Assembly (NCBI GenBank): GCA_018881555.1
Contig: JACAXG010000034.1
Span: forward strand, 3,916,615-3,980,614
Source: Amblyornis subalaris
Lineage: Eukaryota > Chordata > Aves > Passeriformes > Ptilonorhynchidae
Direction: 5' to 3'
DNA length: 64,000 nucleotides
How positions within the stretch are numbered: position 1 is the first letter of the stretch; the number at the start of each line of letters is the position of its first letter. Shown here piece by piece: positions 42,201 to 54,200 of this stretch. Under the pieces are notes generated by a model. The model searched no databases and had not been told where the DNA came from. It was given only the letters and a program-made list of their open reading frames with translations. A program made the translations under genes and the position numbers.

Positions 42201-45200
42201 ACCAGTGCTGAGACCTTGATGCCTCCTGCAAGTCATTCGTTAGCAGGAACAGTTTTTCTATGCTGTTTTCTGCATCTTGGATCTGTGAACATTCAGTTGT
42301 CGGAAATAAATATGGCATCTTGCAGCAAAATGATTTTTCTGTTGAATCAGCAGGTTAACTGTGCAGAACAGCTTGAGAGGTTTTACTTTACTGAATCCAC
42401 AGAAGCGCTGGTTGTTCTCAAATAAGCAGTGGGTTTACTGTTGTTTAGGGTGTTTGTTGAGGAACAAAAGCTGTAAGAAGTCACAAGGAAAGACCGAAAG
42501 TTTCTCACTCAGTGTTAGCACTAGGTATCTGTGAAAGCCATCTGAGCTGTTCCTGGGCAGCAGAGCCCGGTGGGCTCCCAAAGCTCCGTGCCCACAGCGG
42601 ACATGTCCTGCCTGGCACGAGGGGATGGCTGACAGAGACTCCCCAATGCTTGGCTGTGCTCTAGAAAGGGAGTTCCTGGTGCAGGGTCAACACATTTAGT
42701 AGCCATGACTGAACATGATAATTTCTATTTTCTTCGTTTTCAGTGTAGGTAATAAAAACTCCCTGCTAGCACAGGTGCTGTGCATTCTTCTCAGGGAGGA
42801 AACTCCCCCATCCCAATTTTTGTGTATAATAAACAGATTTTGTAAATTAGCATTGAGTAGTGTGGAATTTTATACAACACACTGGTGTGGTGAAAGCATT
42901 TGTTAGAAGAATTTGAAGATGTTAGCATAGCTGTTGTTCATATGAAATATATAACTATTTACTAACAGGTATTTTATTTACTAATAGGTTCTTTACTTAC
43001 TAATAGGTACTGTTAGGATTTTGCATTACCAATTGAACCTTGTAATGGGTTAAATTGGGAGGGTTTAGTGCAAAATAATCATGTTTTCAGACTTCTTTTT
43101 TTCTGAACAAAAGGTAAAGAAATGAAGTAAAAAATATATAAAATGCCATAACTTCCTGCCTTAGAAATCTGATAAAATGTGGCAATTTAGACAGTAAAAA
43201 AACAGAGATACTTTGGGAAGTGTGTGTGATAACAGAAAGGTTATAATTTGAAAAAAGAAAAGGATGAGAAGTTTTTTATGTGAAAACATCAAACTGAATT
43301 GAAGCACCGAATTCAGTTATGTCACATAAAAATACTTAGTCTCATCTGAAGATCAGTGTACTGAAAAGTGAACTGTTCCCCAATATTGATTTAGCTTGTC
43401 TAAGCCAGAAAGTTTTATTATATCTAATTCAATCCAAGGAAAAATAACAGTACTGCAAGCTTAATATTTTGAAGATGAAAAGGAAAAAAGTGAAGTACTG
43501 TTGCCTTGGATAGTAACTAAAGCATATGGCTGGGTGCCCAAGATCTGCACTCCCTGAAGGGCTTTGCCACGTGGGATGCACAAACACGTGGGCTGTGTTG
43601 GTGCAGAAAATGGAGGTGGTATTTACTCTGCTCCTGCTGTGAGGGGTCAGCCTTCATTCTCTGTTCATAGAACATGCACACCAAGATCCTTGGCAGAGAG
43701 AACTGCACTCCTGGACTAGATATTGTCCTTTTGACCTGGCCTTTGTACACAAAGGAGCACAGGTGTCCCCTGCACACACTGGGGGCAATACAAATCTCCT
43801 GTGTAGCATCACTGATGCTGTGACTGTTACTGCTTTTACCTCCAGCAGATGCATAACATGTAGGAAGTGACTGTACCGTTACAAATGAAAGGTCATGAAG
43901 GTATCCAGTGGAACAGCCAATAAAGGCATATTTCATATATCTTCAATATTTCTGTTGTTCCATGTTTAGCATTGCATCGGCAATTTGCAGGTAATTTCCT
44001 TTGGTTTCTTGGTAGTCATATGCCTGGAGGAGAACAGGAAGATTTGCCCTGTTCTCATTACCATACCTGCTGGAGCTTTTCTGTTTCAGATCATAACAGA
44101 GACACTGTTTTCACAGTCTCTCAGGAACTCACTTGTAGTAGGAGGCATTTAGATGCACAAATCCAATCAAGCCATTTAGCACGTGACAATGTGAAGGATG
44201 GCAGATTGTCCTGCTGGACACTTGTGCAGAACTTTATACTGTCATCCGTGTCTTGTCTGGTGTCTCAAAAGGAGGAATGTGCATTTTAATGCTGCCAGTT
44301 CTATTCTTAATCTACTTGAAATAATACTTTCAAGGAAGCTTTCTAAAGGGATTCCTCTAAGAGGNATTTCATTTTAATATTTATGAGTATAACTGTGCAA
44401 CTCAGACTTCATTACCTGAGAGCAAAATCTCTCTTTCATGCCACAGAAGTTGATCAGCGTCTCACCCAATCTCCCCAAACTCATCAGTTCGATGAATGTA
44501 CAGCCACCAAAGGAAAATGAAATAGTCCTGCTGAGTGGATTAACATCAGGAAACCTTCAGGCCGATTATGAGGTTCCCCAGGTAGGAATCAAACTCATCT
44601 TTAAGATCTCATCATGCCTATGAAGGATGGAATTTGGAAAATGGGAAAAAGGAACCCGAAAGCAAAGACCTCACATTGGTTTGAGATGAATGCAAGTTTG
44701 CAAACAAAAACGAACAACAGACTTTTGTTAGACAGATTTAAGTGTGTGGTGGGCAGAGAATACACACACCATGTACACAAAGGTATGTCAGAGATCCTGC
44801 TATTCCCTCTGGATCCCAGGTTGCAGCTGGTAATGCTTTCAGCCACATTAGCACTTCAGGGAAGGCAGGCGCTGGTGGCAGAGATGGCTGATTCGTAAGC
44901 CCAGATTTGAAGAGCAGCAAAAGGGCAGCACAGAGGGGGAAAGGAAAGAAGTAACACTTCTGTGCATAGAGCTGGGCCGGGGCACAGCTCCTACAGACTC
45001 CCTTTCAAGTGGTCTTGCCACTTCCCNCTTCTGTTCCCAATCCATCTTCACCTCGGGAAAGGGCTGACAATAGGACTTGAAGATCCTAATGTAAGCCTGA
45101 TTGTGACAAATGTGAAACTACCAAGTGCCATTAACCACATCAGAGATGAGACCTTGTTTAGCTTCTGTCGACTTAAAAAGTAATTAATGCATTAAAATTT

Positions 45201-48200
45201 CACATTTAAAGGAGCTAGAGACAAATTTCTTGTGCTAACTCCTTCACTCCCATTATTGCCAATTAAACATTCCCTATCTGTGATCTGGAAGCCAAGAATT
45301 CCTCGTAGTGGCACCACATAGACAAAGGAAGCAAATGATAACACTTGCTTAAAGATGTTCTAATACACAAGTTCCAGAAGCTTAATTCCTTATTGTAATA
45401 AAAGCTTTTTTTCCTTTCCATTTTGTCATCCTTTATGGTTGTTCATGTGTAAAGAAAGAGAATGAAAAATATGTCAGTATTTTGGGGCCTGATTTTGGTC
45501 TTGCTGGAGACAAGCATGAAATGGGAATAGCTTCACAGAATGGAATCATTGAATGGTTTGGGTTGGAAGGGACCTTAAAGATCATCTCATTTCGACCCCC
45601 CCTTCCATGGACAGGGATACCTTCCACTAGACTAGGTTGCTCCAAGCCCTGTCCAACCTGGCCTTGGACACTTCCAGGGTGGGGCATCCACAACTTCTCT
45701 GGGAAACCTGTGCCAGTGCCTCACCACCCTTCGTATTATCTAATCTAAACCTGTTCTCTTCCAGTTTGAAGCCATTGCCCCTGTCCTGTCACTACATGGT
45801 CCTTTAAATAGTCCCTCTCCATCTTTGTTGTGGGATCCCTTGGTGGCCTCTTCTGGACTCATTCCAACAGGTCAATGTCCTTCCTGTGCTGGTGATCCCC
45901 AGAGCTGGATGCAGCACTGCAGGTGGGGTCTCACCAGAGTGGAGTAGAGGGGCAGAATCACCTCTCAACTTCATTAAAACTGCAGGGTTATCCTGGAGTA
46001 CAAAACTGTCTCAGCAAACTTAAAACNTGCACAGGTATTGCCAGGTTTGTTTGCTGCAGATAAAAAAAAAGCAAAAAGCTTACTTTCACTGAAATTAACT
46101 TGTGTACAGAAGTCTTCCTGGANCAGACCCTGTAACAGCTGTATTGCAAAGATCATTGAATGTTATGGTATACCAATAAGCTAATCATTAAAGAGAGAAC
46201 TGCCTGGTTATTGAGCTTTCTTGCCACTCATGACTAATGGCTTAATTTAGAAAGTTTTAAAAAAATACAAGCAGAAGGCTGTGGTGGGAGTGATGGAGCT
46301 CCAAACCCCACATCCTAGGGGCAAGCTGCTGCAAGATACAGGGGGGTGTTTTGGGGCCCCAGCAAGGTAACTGAAGTACCCAAGTCACCCCTGTCTCCAA
46401 AGGCCTACAGACACCAAGACTGGCAGCCCTGTCATAGAGAGGGGAGGCAAGAGACAAACAGGAACTAATCTAAATTTCTGTCTTGTAAGATAAGTACAGC
46501 TTTGCATTGAGGCTGGATGAGATTTATTGGCCAGATATGCCACAGTTATCCTATTGTTTGGCTTTCAGAGAATTTCATTTGTAAGGCGACTGGCAGAGTT
46601 TTTTTGTAAAATTATTTTTATGCCGTTCCCCCTCAGCCCTTTTCACAAGTACAGCCCTACAAACTGTGGACTGGGGAAACAGCAGGGGAATGTTTGATCT
46701 AAGGCTGCATCTGTTTTTAATAACATTTTTCACAATACAGTGCATGCTCAAGTCTGATTCAATTTCATAGCAGCTATCTAATCCATCTTTTCTGTTTTAC
46801 TTTTAACACAGTAATTTATCTGGTTTTCTCTTCAGACACATTTTTTAAGTGGAAAGGAAGAGCAGGCTAATAAACATGCTAATCTAGCATAACACTCATG
46901 CTACTCTCTTTATTACTAAATATTTGCTTTGCATTCACAGTCAAAGACAAAAGGCCCAGGATGGGGTCACCTTATGTTAGATACTGTGCAAAAGCCATGG
47001 GGGTGCAGGGCATCTTTTGCACAGCCTAAAAACTTCCACCTCAATCCAGTCCAAAGCTGGTTCCACCCAAACTGGCTCTTTCCTGGGAGCCTGGAGTTGA
47101 AAGCACAAGATCACAAACTGCAAAAGCTTGGCTTTGGTTCAGGGTANATCCATACAACAAGCATGATCCCTTAGCTCTGTTGTATAAATGTNCAACAGTT
47201 TTAATATCAGTAAAATGAGGATAACGAGTTCCTTCCCCTCCTTTTCTGTCCAACTTTCAACTTAATTGTACAGCTTCTCTAGGTAAGACAGTTTCATATG
47301 AAGGCTCAGCACACTGTCCACTGGAGCTCCATTTCCAGTGGGAGGTTATATTGGTCTCAAATAATGGGACTTTGGACAAAGAGGGAATGAGAGGAAGAAG
47401 AGCAGCAAAGAAACAAAATAAAACACTATTTATAAAAAACAGTCTCTAGGAACATCTAAAGATGACCTGCTTTTAGGAATCTTATCAGCCACTATTTACA
47501 GGGCTGCCTTCAAACAAGTATTGCAACAGAAATTATCCCCAAAAGGAATTCATGCCCACAAACAATTCCCTCAAGAGACAGGTAATGCTGGGTAGTGTGA
47601 GGCCATTCACAACAGCGTGTCAGATGACTAACATCAAATAAGTCTCTGTCATTAAAACAAGAAGTTAATTGAAAACAAACAACTTGGCAATTTCAGCAAA
47701 ATCACGAAGCATCCCCTGTGATACAGCTGGGTTCTCTACTAAAACACTTGTATAACAAAAGCTGTCAGTCCAAAAAGTCTTACTTTGGCATATATGTCAT
47801 TGCACTCTGTGTTACTAACATCTAAATGACAAATCGTGTTGCATCTTTGGAGCAGAACTTTCCCAAGATATTTATAGAAAGGGAAGCTTAAAATAAGTTT
47901 TATTCTTTAATTAAATAACTATCTGAGATTCTTTTCCCCTCTAGTGTCCTTGGCTGGCAGATGTCTGCTTGGTTCAGTGTGCGAGGGGGGACAGGAGGAA
48001 CAGTGCAAGCTGCATCATTTTTGAAATAAACAAGTTTCTGATTGGACTGGAGCTCGTTCAGGAGAGGCAGCTGCAGATTGAGACTCGTGTCCTAAAGCCC
48101 GAGGATGACACAAATTGCTCCGTGTCCTCAATAGAAGAAGATTTCCTCACGGCATCCGAGCACCTCGAGGATGACAACGAGGCTGATGAATATAAAGCTG

Positions 48201-51200
48201 GTAAAACCAGAGGGACTGAGCATAATTATAATTCTGCCATTGTTCATACTGCCAGACAGCTATAGCAATGCTCATAGAAATTGCACTTGATGTTAATTCA
48301 TGCATATGTAATTTAGAAAATGGACAGCCATTCATATTTTTAAATTGTTGTTCAAAGACAAGGCTACATGGCTGTGCAGTACATTTACAGAGCAGTAGTG
48401 CAGTACACAGCTGTGCAGCTCTTTTTAAAGTCGCAAGTTACTCTGCAGAAACTAATTTTTTATTTTTCTTAATAGGTCATGAAAAATTAAGTGTTTCAGA
48501 AGCATCTTCGGATGTCAAAAAAAATAAAGGAAAAGGATTTGACAATATTCACTATAGAAAAGCCAGGTTGCCATTTATTCTTGAAGGGAACTGCATTAAT
48601 AAAGACAATGCAGCTACTCAAGTCTCTGAAACTGTGAATGTTGTGGCTGAAGATGGCATCTCACAACCTAAAGATAAGTCAGACCAGGAAATACTGTGGC
48701 AGAAGGAATTAGCTGAGAAAGCTACTTCATCATTTAGTGCTACTAACTTGACTGGTGAGGTTGAAAATTCAGTGCTTGTGTTAGAAGATGTATCTCTAAC
48801 CAAAATGGCTAAAGAGGAGCTGGAGCCTCTGTGTGACCCAACAACGAAACACAGCACTAAGACAGACGGGGAAGATTGTGCAGGTATTAGAAAAACTGAT
48901 CCTCCCTTACAAAATGAGCAGGCCACCACAGGTCAGTATGCCACGAATCTGGCAGAATCTGTTCTGCAGGACGCATTCATTAGACTGTCACAGTCTCGAC
49001 CCAGTTTCAGTGAGGAGGCTGCAGTCAGCATCTCTGTAGGAAGCTCCCATAAGTCAGAAGAGGTATCTGCTTCCCGATCATGGAATGAACTTCCAAAGAT
49101 TGTCATAGTGCAAAGTCCCGACAGTTCTGAGAATGTACCTGACTGGCCAGGGTCTGCCTTCCCCAGCCTGAGCCACTGGACTGAGGCAGAAAGCTCTGCT
49201 GAAGTCTCGGATTACTTTGAGGAAGAACACTCAAACGGACACGACCAAAGTGCACTGGAAGTGGCTCTGGCTTGTGCAGCCACTGTCATTGGAACCATTT
49301 CCAGTCCCCAGGCTGCAGAAAAATTGCGCCGGGACCAAGAAGTCACAGACTGTAGAAGCGGAGTGGTTGCTAATGAAGAGCTGCACACGCCATCTCCACA
49401 GCTCCTTGACGACTGTGCTGGCACAGAATACTCGTTCCCATCTGCGCTCTGTGGCATGACTCAAGTGGCAAGTGCTGTAGCCATCTGTGGCCTGGGGGAG
49501 ACGAAGGAGGAGAAGTACCCTGCAACTTCCAGTGGACTTCTGTCTGCTGCTCAGGCTTCTGCGGCCATTACTCTGCATTGTAGCATAGCCATAGGAAGCA
49601 GCATGGAGAAGCTGAACGAGAGCATTGCAGAGGCACTTCTCAAGGAGGCATCCGTAATTCTGACAAAACCCAACACGTACAAAAATGTAGGGCATTTTAT
49701 GGAATCCATAAATGGAAAAATTATTGAAACAGCGGCAAGACCACGTATTCCGCATACTGATGAAGTAACCAGGGATGAACTTGCGCAAAACTTATCCAAT
49801 ATTATTCTACGACATTCTATGGAAGAGGTTAGGAAGAAGAGACAGATACACCCCCATTCAGAGAANGGCTCAAGTACACAAGACATTTTCACAGAGACTG
49901 CAAACGAGTTGCTTTTTAATATAATATATTTCACTTGTAAGAAAATGAATGACATAAGGCAAGTTGAAGAGTGTTCTCCTCTCTTTTCCGAGGGCACTAA
50001 AGCAGAAACAATAACAAGAGCAGAAGGGTGGCCAACAGTGGCAACAGCACGTGAAACTTCACACAGCCCCCTTGATCACTCTGCTGCTAAGCCATTTGCT
50101 ACATCCTACAGCAGCAGTACTAGCAAGGATCTTGAAAAGGTCACAAACACTTGGAAAAGTAATATGAAAGATGTAAATAGCAATGAAGGTGCAACACTGA
50201 ATTCAGAACCAAGTGGAGATTCAGGGCATAACGCACTTGGTGCAAAAACATCTCCCAAGAAGAGATACCTGAAGAGAACTGCACGAGACTGTTACAAATC
50301 CCCCAGTCAAGGTAACAATCATTATCAGAAGAAAGACTACAGATCATTTTCAGACAGAGAAAATAGCTTGGCAAACAATGAATGCAGGCACGGTGTTCAA
50401 GAACAGCTGTCTTCCAGTGCCACCATAAATGCAGAAAACCAAGCCAAGATTAAGTGTGATTCTGTGCTAAATAATGATGTTCAGCTTAGCTTGTCTTTAT
50501 TAGGAAGCCATGTGTTGCTTCCTTCTCAGCCTGTGCTACAGGTGAAAAATTCAAGGGACAAATATTGTATAGCAGATTTTGCAGAAGAATTGGCAGAAAC
50601 TGTTGTCTCTATGGCAACAGAAATAGCTGCCATTTGTCTAGAAAATTCAAATGGAAAGCAACCCTGGTTCTGTGCATGGAAGAGAGGCAATGAATATTTG
50701 GTGACCCAGAGTTTATCATGCAGAACCATGAAAAGGAAAAAGGAAACCCATACCAATGGTTCAGTGGTTCGGAAGCACAGGGCACCCCGACTTAGTGAGA
50801 TCAAAAGAAAAACAGATGAGCATCCTGAGCTAAAGGAAAGATTGATGAATCGGNTAGTAGATGAGTCTATAAACCTTGAGGACACACCAGACTCAGTTAA
50901 TCTCTTTGCAAATGAAGTGGCTGCCAAGATCATGAACCTCACCGAACTCTCCATGGTTGACAGCATCTGGCAAGGTCCAAACCACCCCAGGAACAGACTG
51001 CACTGTGAAAGATGGAGCCGAGCCAAGGCCTCAAGCTGTGAGAGCATACCGGAGGAGGACTCAGATTCCAAAGCCTCTTTCAATACCCTAGGCCTAATGA
51101 ACAGCTTTGGTCATTCTCTGAGTCAGACAAGTTCTGTCTCAAAGCAGTCTAGCTGTGAAAGCATTACAGATGAATTTTCAAGATTTATGGTGAACCAGAT

Positions 51201-54200
51201 GGAAAATGAAGGAAGAGGTTTTGATTTGTTACTGGATTATTATGCAGGAAAAAATGCAAACAATATCTTAACTTCTGCCTTGCAACAGGTAGCCAAGAAA
51301 AATGGCCATCTTAATGTAAGACCAAGTTGCCCATCCAAACAGTCCAGCACAGAAAGCATAACAGAAGAATTTTATAGGTATATGCTAAGAGAAATCGAAA
51401 AGGAAAATAAAGATAACCCACCTTCCTCTCGGAATTCGAAGGACTGGTGTGGCAGTTTGCTGGCACCCTCTCTACGGTCACCCTTCTGCTTCAGGCAGTC
51501 NTCGATGCCCGACAGCAGGTCATCGGGCTCTAGACTGACAGTGAGCATCCCAATTAAGGCCAATTCCTTAGATGGGTTTGCCCACCATCGCCAAGATTCC
51601 CTCAGTGTACAGCCAGTCAGTACCGTGGCCTCTGCAGGTCTCTGCAAGTCTGACTCNTGCCTGTACCAGAGAGGCAAGACTGACCAGATCACAGATATGC
51701 TGATCCACGAGACGTGGGCCAGTTCTATCGAATCGCTGATGCGCAAGAACAAAATCATAGCGGACGAGGCAGAGGCTGCAGAGCCAGACCAGTTCTACAG
51801 TGATTCTCCACCACATGTGGAACAATATGCAAAAAGACTGGCTGCAAATATTGTTGAAAGTGGTAAAAGCTTAATTGTTGTCCAGCAGGATTCCTTTGAT
51901 TATACAAGCCGAGAACACTTTCTGGAAAGCAAACATCCCCAAAGCACAACTCAGATACGATCAAAACCCAAAATGGAAGAAGTAAATTTGGATGAGAAAA
52001 TAGAGCACGTGAAGAGCCCTGGAAGCCTCCCTGCAGGTCAGCACAGGGAAGTNCCTTTAATTCAGATAGAAACTGATCAACGGGATGAGGCAGATAAAGA
52101 CTCAGAATCCTTAACTTCATGTGGCCCTTCTGAAAAGGGACATCAAAGCAAAGAAAAGCCTCCAGAAGCTTTGGATGGGAAACACATGGTTTCCAGTTCC
52201 CCAGTGAATAGGTAAGTGACAAAACAGCAAATCAACACATTACTTTGGTGTTTGATATTTTTTTTCCCCAGTAAAAGTTATTTTGATGAAGAAGATAAAG
52301 TAGTACTTTTAAAGAAACAACCAGGCTAAGTTTTGACTACAGGTTTCTGATGGCATAAAATCACCCCATCGTGTCACAGTGCTGATTTCTGGAGAAAACN
52401 TAGATTGCATATGACATTATGGTTGTAAGACTGAAATTTAACACTGCACAGACAAGTTTTCTCTCCACAGACATTTGAGTCTCCCATAGTCAAGACAGGA
52501 AAGATGGACAAAAGCTTAAACTTTCATTTAGTGCTGGCTGATATATCAACTAAAAAATAAGTAAATAAAAATCAGTGTTAGTGTATAACAGAAGACAGCA
52601 GGATTTGACCTGTAGTTCTCTGCTATGCTTGTTGCAAGTAATGCTTTGTGTACCTGGAAACAAGACTAGACTCCTGAGAACTTGAAGTTCAACTTTGTGT
52701 TTACAGTCTGGAGCTACAAGTAATAAAAATTCTTTAGTGAAGGAAATAAAAGATTAAAAGTACCCCTCACCTCCTTTAGTTCAAGACTTCTCTGGTAGAA
52801 TTTAGATAGGGAAAAGAAGAATGTTTAATTTTATTGTAATGCCATTTCATACAGTTTACACCACAGCTTCCCCTTACAGCTTTACTCCTTTTGTTAAGAA
52901 ATCTGCNGCTTGCTTTGGTTAAGGTAAAGTGTGAGCCCAGTATGAGAGTGCAGTGCAAATGTAGAGGATTGCTTTGGGTGCTCTGAGGTTAAGAGCAATG
53001 CTCTCTCTCAAGGCATCGCCTGTTTATAACCGTACTTCATTGTATCTGTTACTTTAATGGCATCTAAACTGCCAGTCTCTTGCAGCACTGCAGCTCCCCN
53101 TTATCTCGGAGTGGCAGAAAGAGTGCAGGTGCTAGTATTAGAAACCATTTTGTAGCTCATTTTATTCTAGGCAGTGCTCTGTCTTGGCATTTGACAAAGC
53201 TCNGCTTGAAGTGAGAAGGCAGAAGTGCTTTCTCACTTGAAGTGAGAAAGTAAGTAGATTATAAGTACTTTCCTGTGTATGGTAGCAATTAGGTGGATAA
53301 TTACCATGGTGTCACTAGGCTTTCATACTGACTCTCCCCCACTAACCTTCCTCTTCCTTAAAATGCAACCTGCTTTTAGTAAGACACATTTAGAAAGCCA
53401 CGTATTTGGTGGGTATGGCGTGTTTAAAGCAGTAGGACTGGTAGGGCAGAATTAGTAACCAGAGGCTACACCTACAGGAGCATTTGGGCTTAGCAATGCA
53501 GTGCAGTTTTGGTTCAACTTGCCTCCATTGCTGTGCATGTGCTTTGTTTGAGGAATCTCAAATAGAAGCTTCCCAAGTGCATGGAAAGGCAAAGCTTCCA
53601 GTGGTTCTTCACACAGATTTGAACCATTTGTGGCATGGCTGTCTGGACCAAGTCTAGGCTGAAGTGAAAACCTAAAAATATATATAATGTAGCTATAAAA
53701 GCATCAGTAGGAATTGCTTTGATCCATTCCTACTACATGAAATTACTTGCTGGTTCAGATACAGGCACATAGGACTCCAGGCAAAATATCAAGCAGACAT
53801 AGAGTCAATTAGGAAAAAAAAAACAAAACTATGCAGGCCTGGGGAGGAGGCCATCAGCAATGAAAAAAAAGCTGTTTCTTGTACGTAGGCAGTGCAACAG
53901 AGCCAGTACTGCCACAGTTACACAGAAACTGTTCCAAGTGAGTGTTCACAAGTGGGGAACTGTCAGTTCAAAGCATTGGTAGTGTGAGATGTAATTGCAT
54001 AATGAATCAAACAAAACCCAAATGCCAAGAAACATCACCCACACAAATCTCTTATGGTTTGGACCAGGTATCAGGAGCTACATGTCCTGTACTAAGAACC
54101 TGAGTAACACCGATAACACCCAGGCACAGTTCTGGACCCCAGGGCTCAGGGCTGACAGGCACAGTGGTGTGGCAGGTGCTGCCTGCCTGGGGGAGCAGAG

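Noticed and set aside
43517..43936. 139-codon minus-strand open frame
   Set aside because: No domain or recognisable similarity, no splice context, located inside an intron; consistent with chance.
48268..52215. Treating the longest open frame as a single-exon gene starting at the ATG at 48268
   Set aside because: The first 208 bases lie in intron 6; a TTCTTAATAG acceptor at 48475 joins exon 6 in phase and the homology continues across that junction. The stop comes after a GTAAGT donor at 52212.
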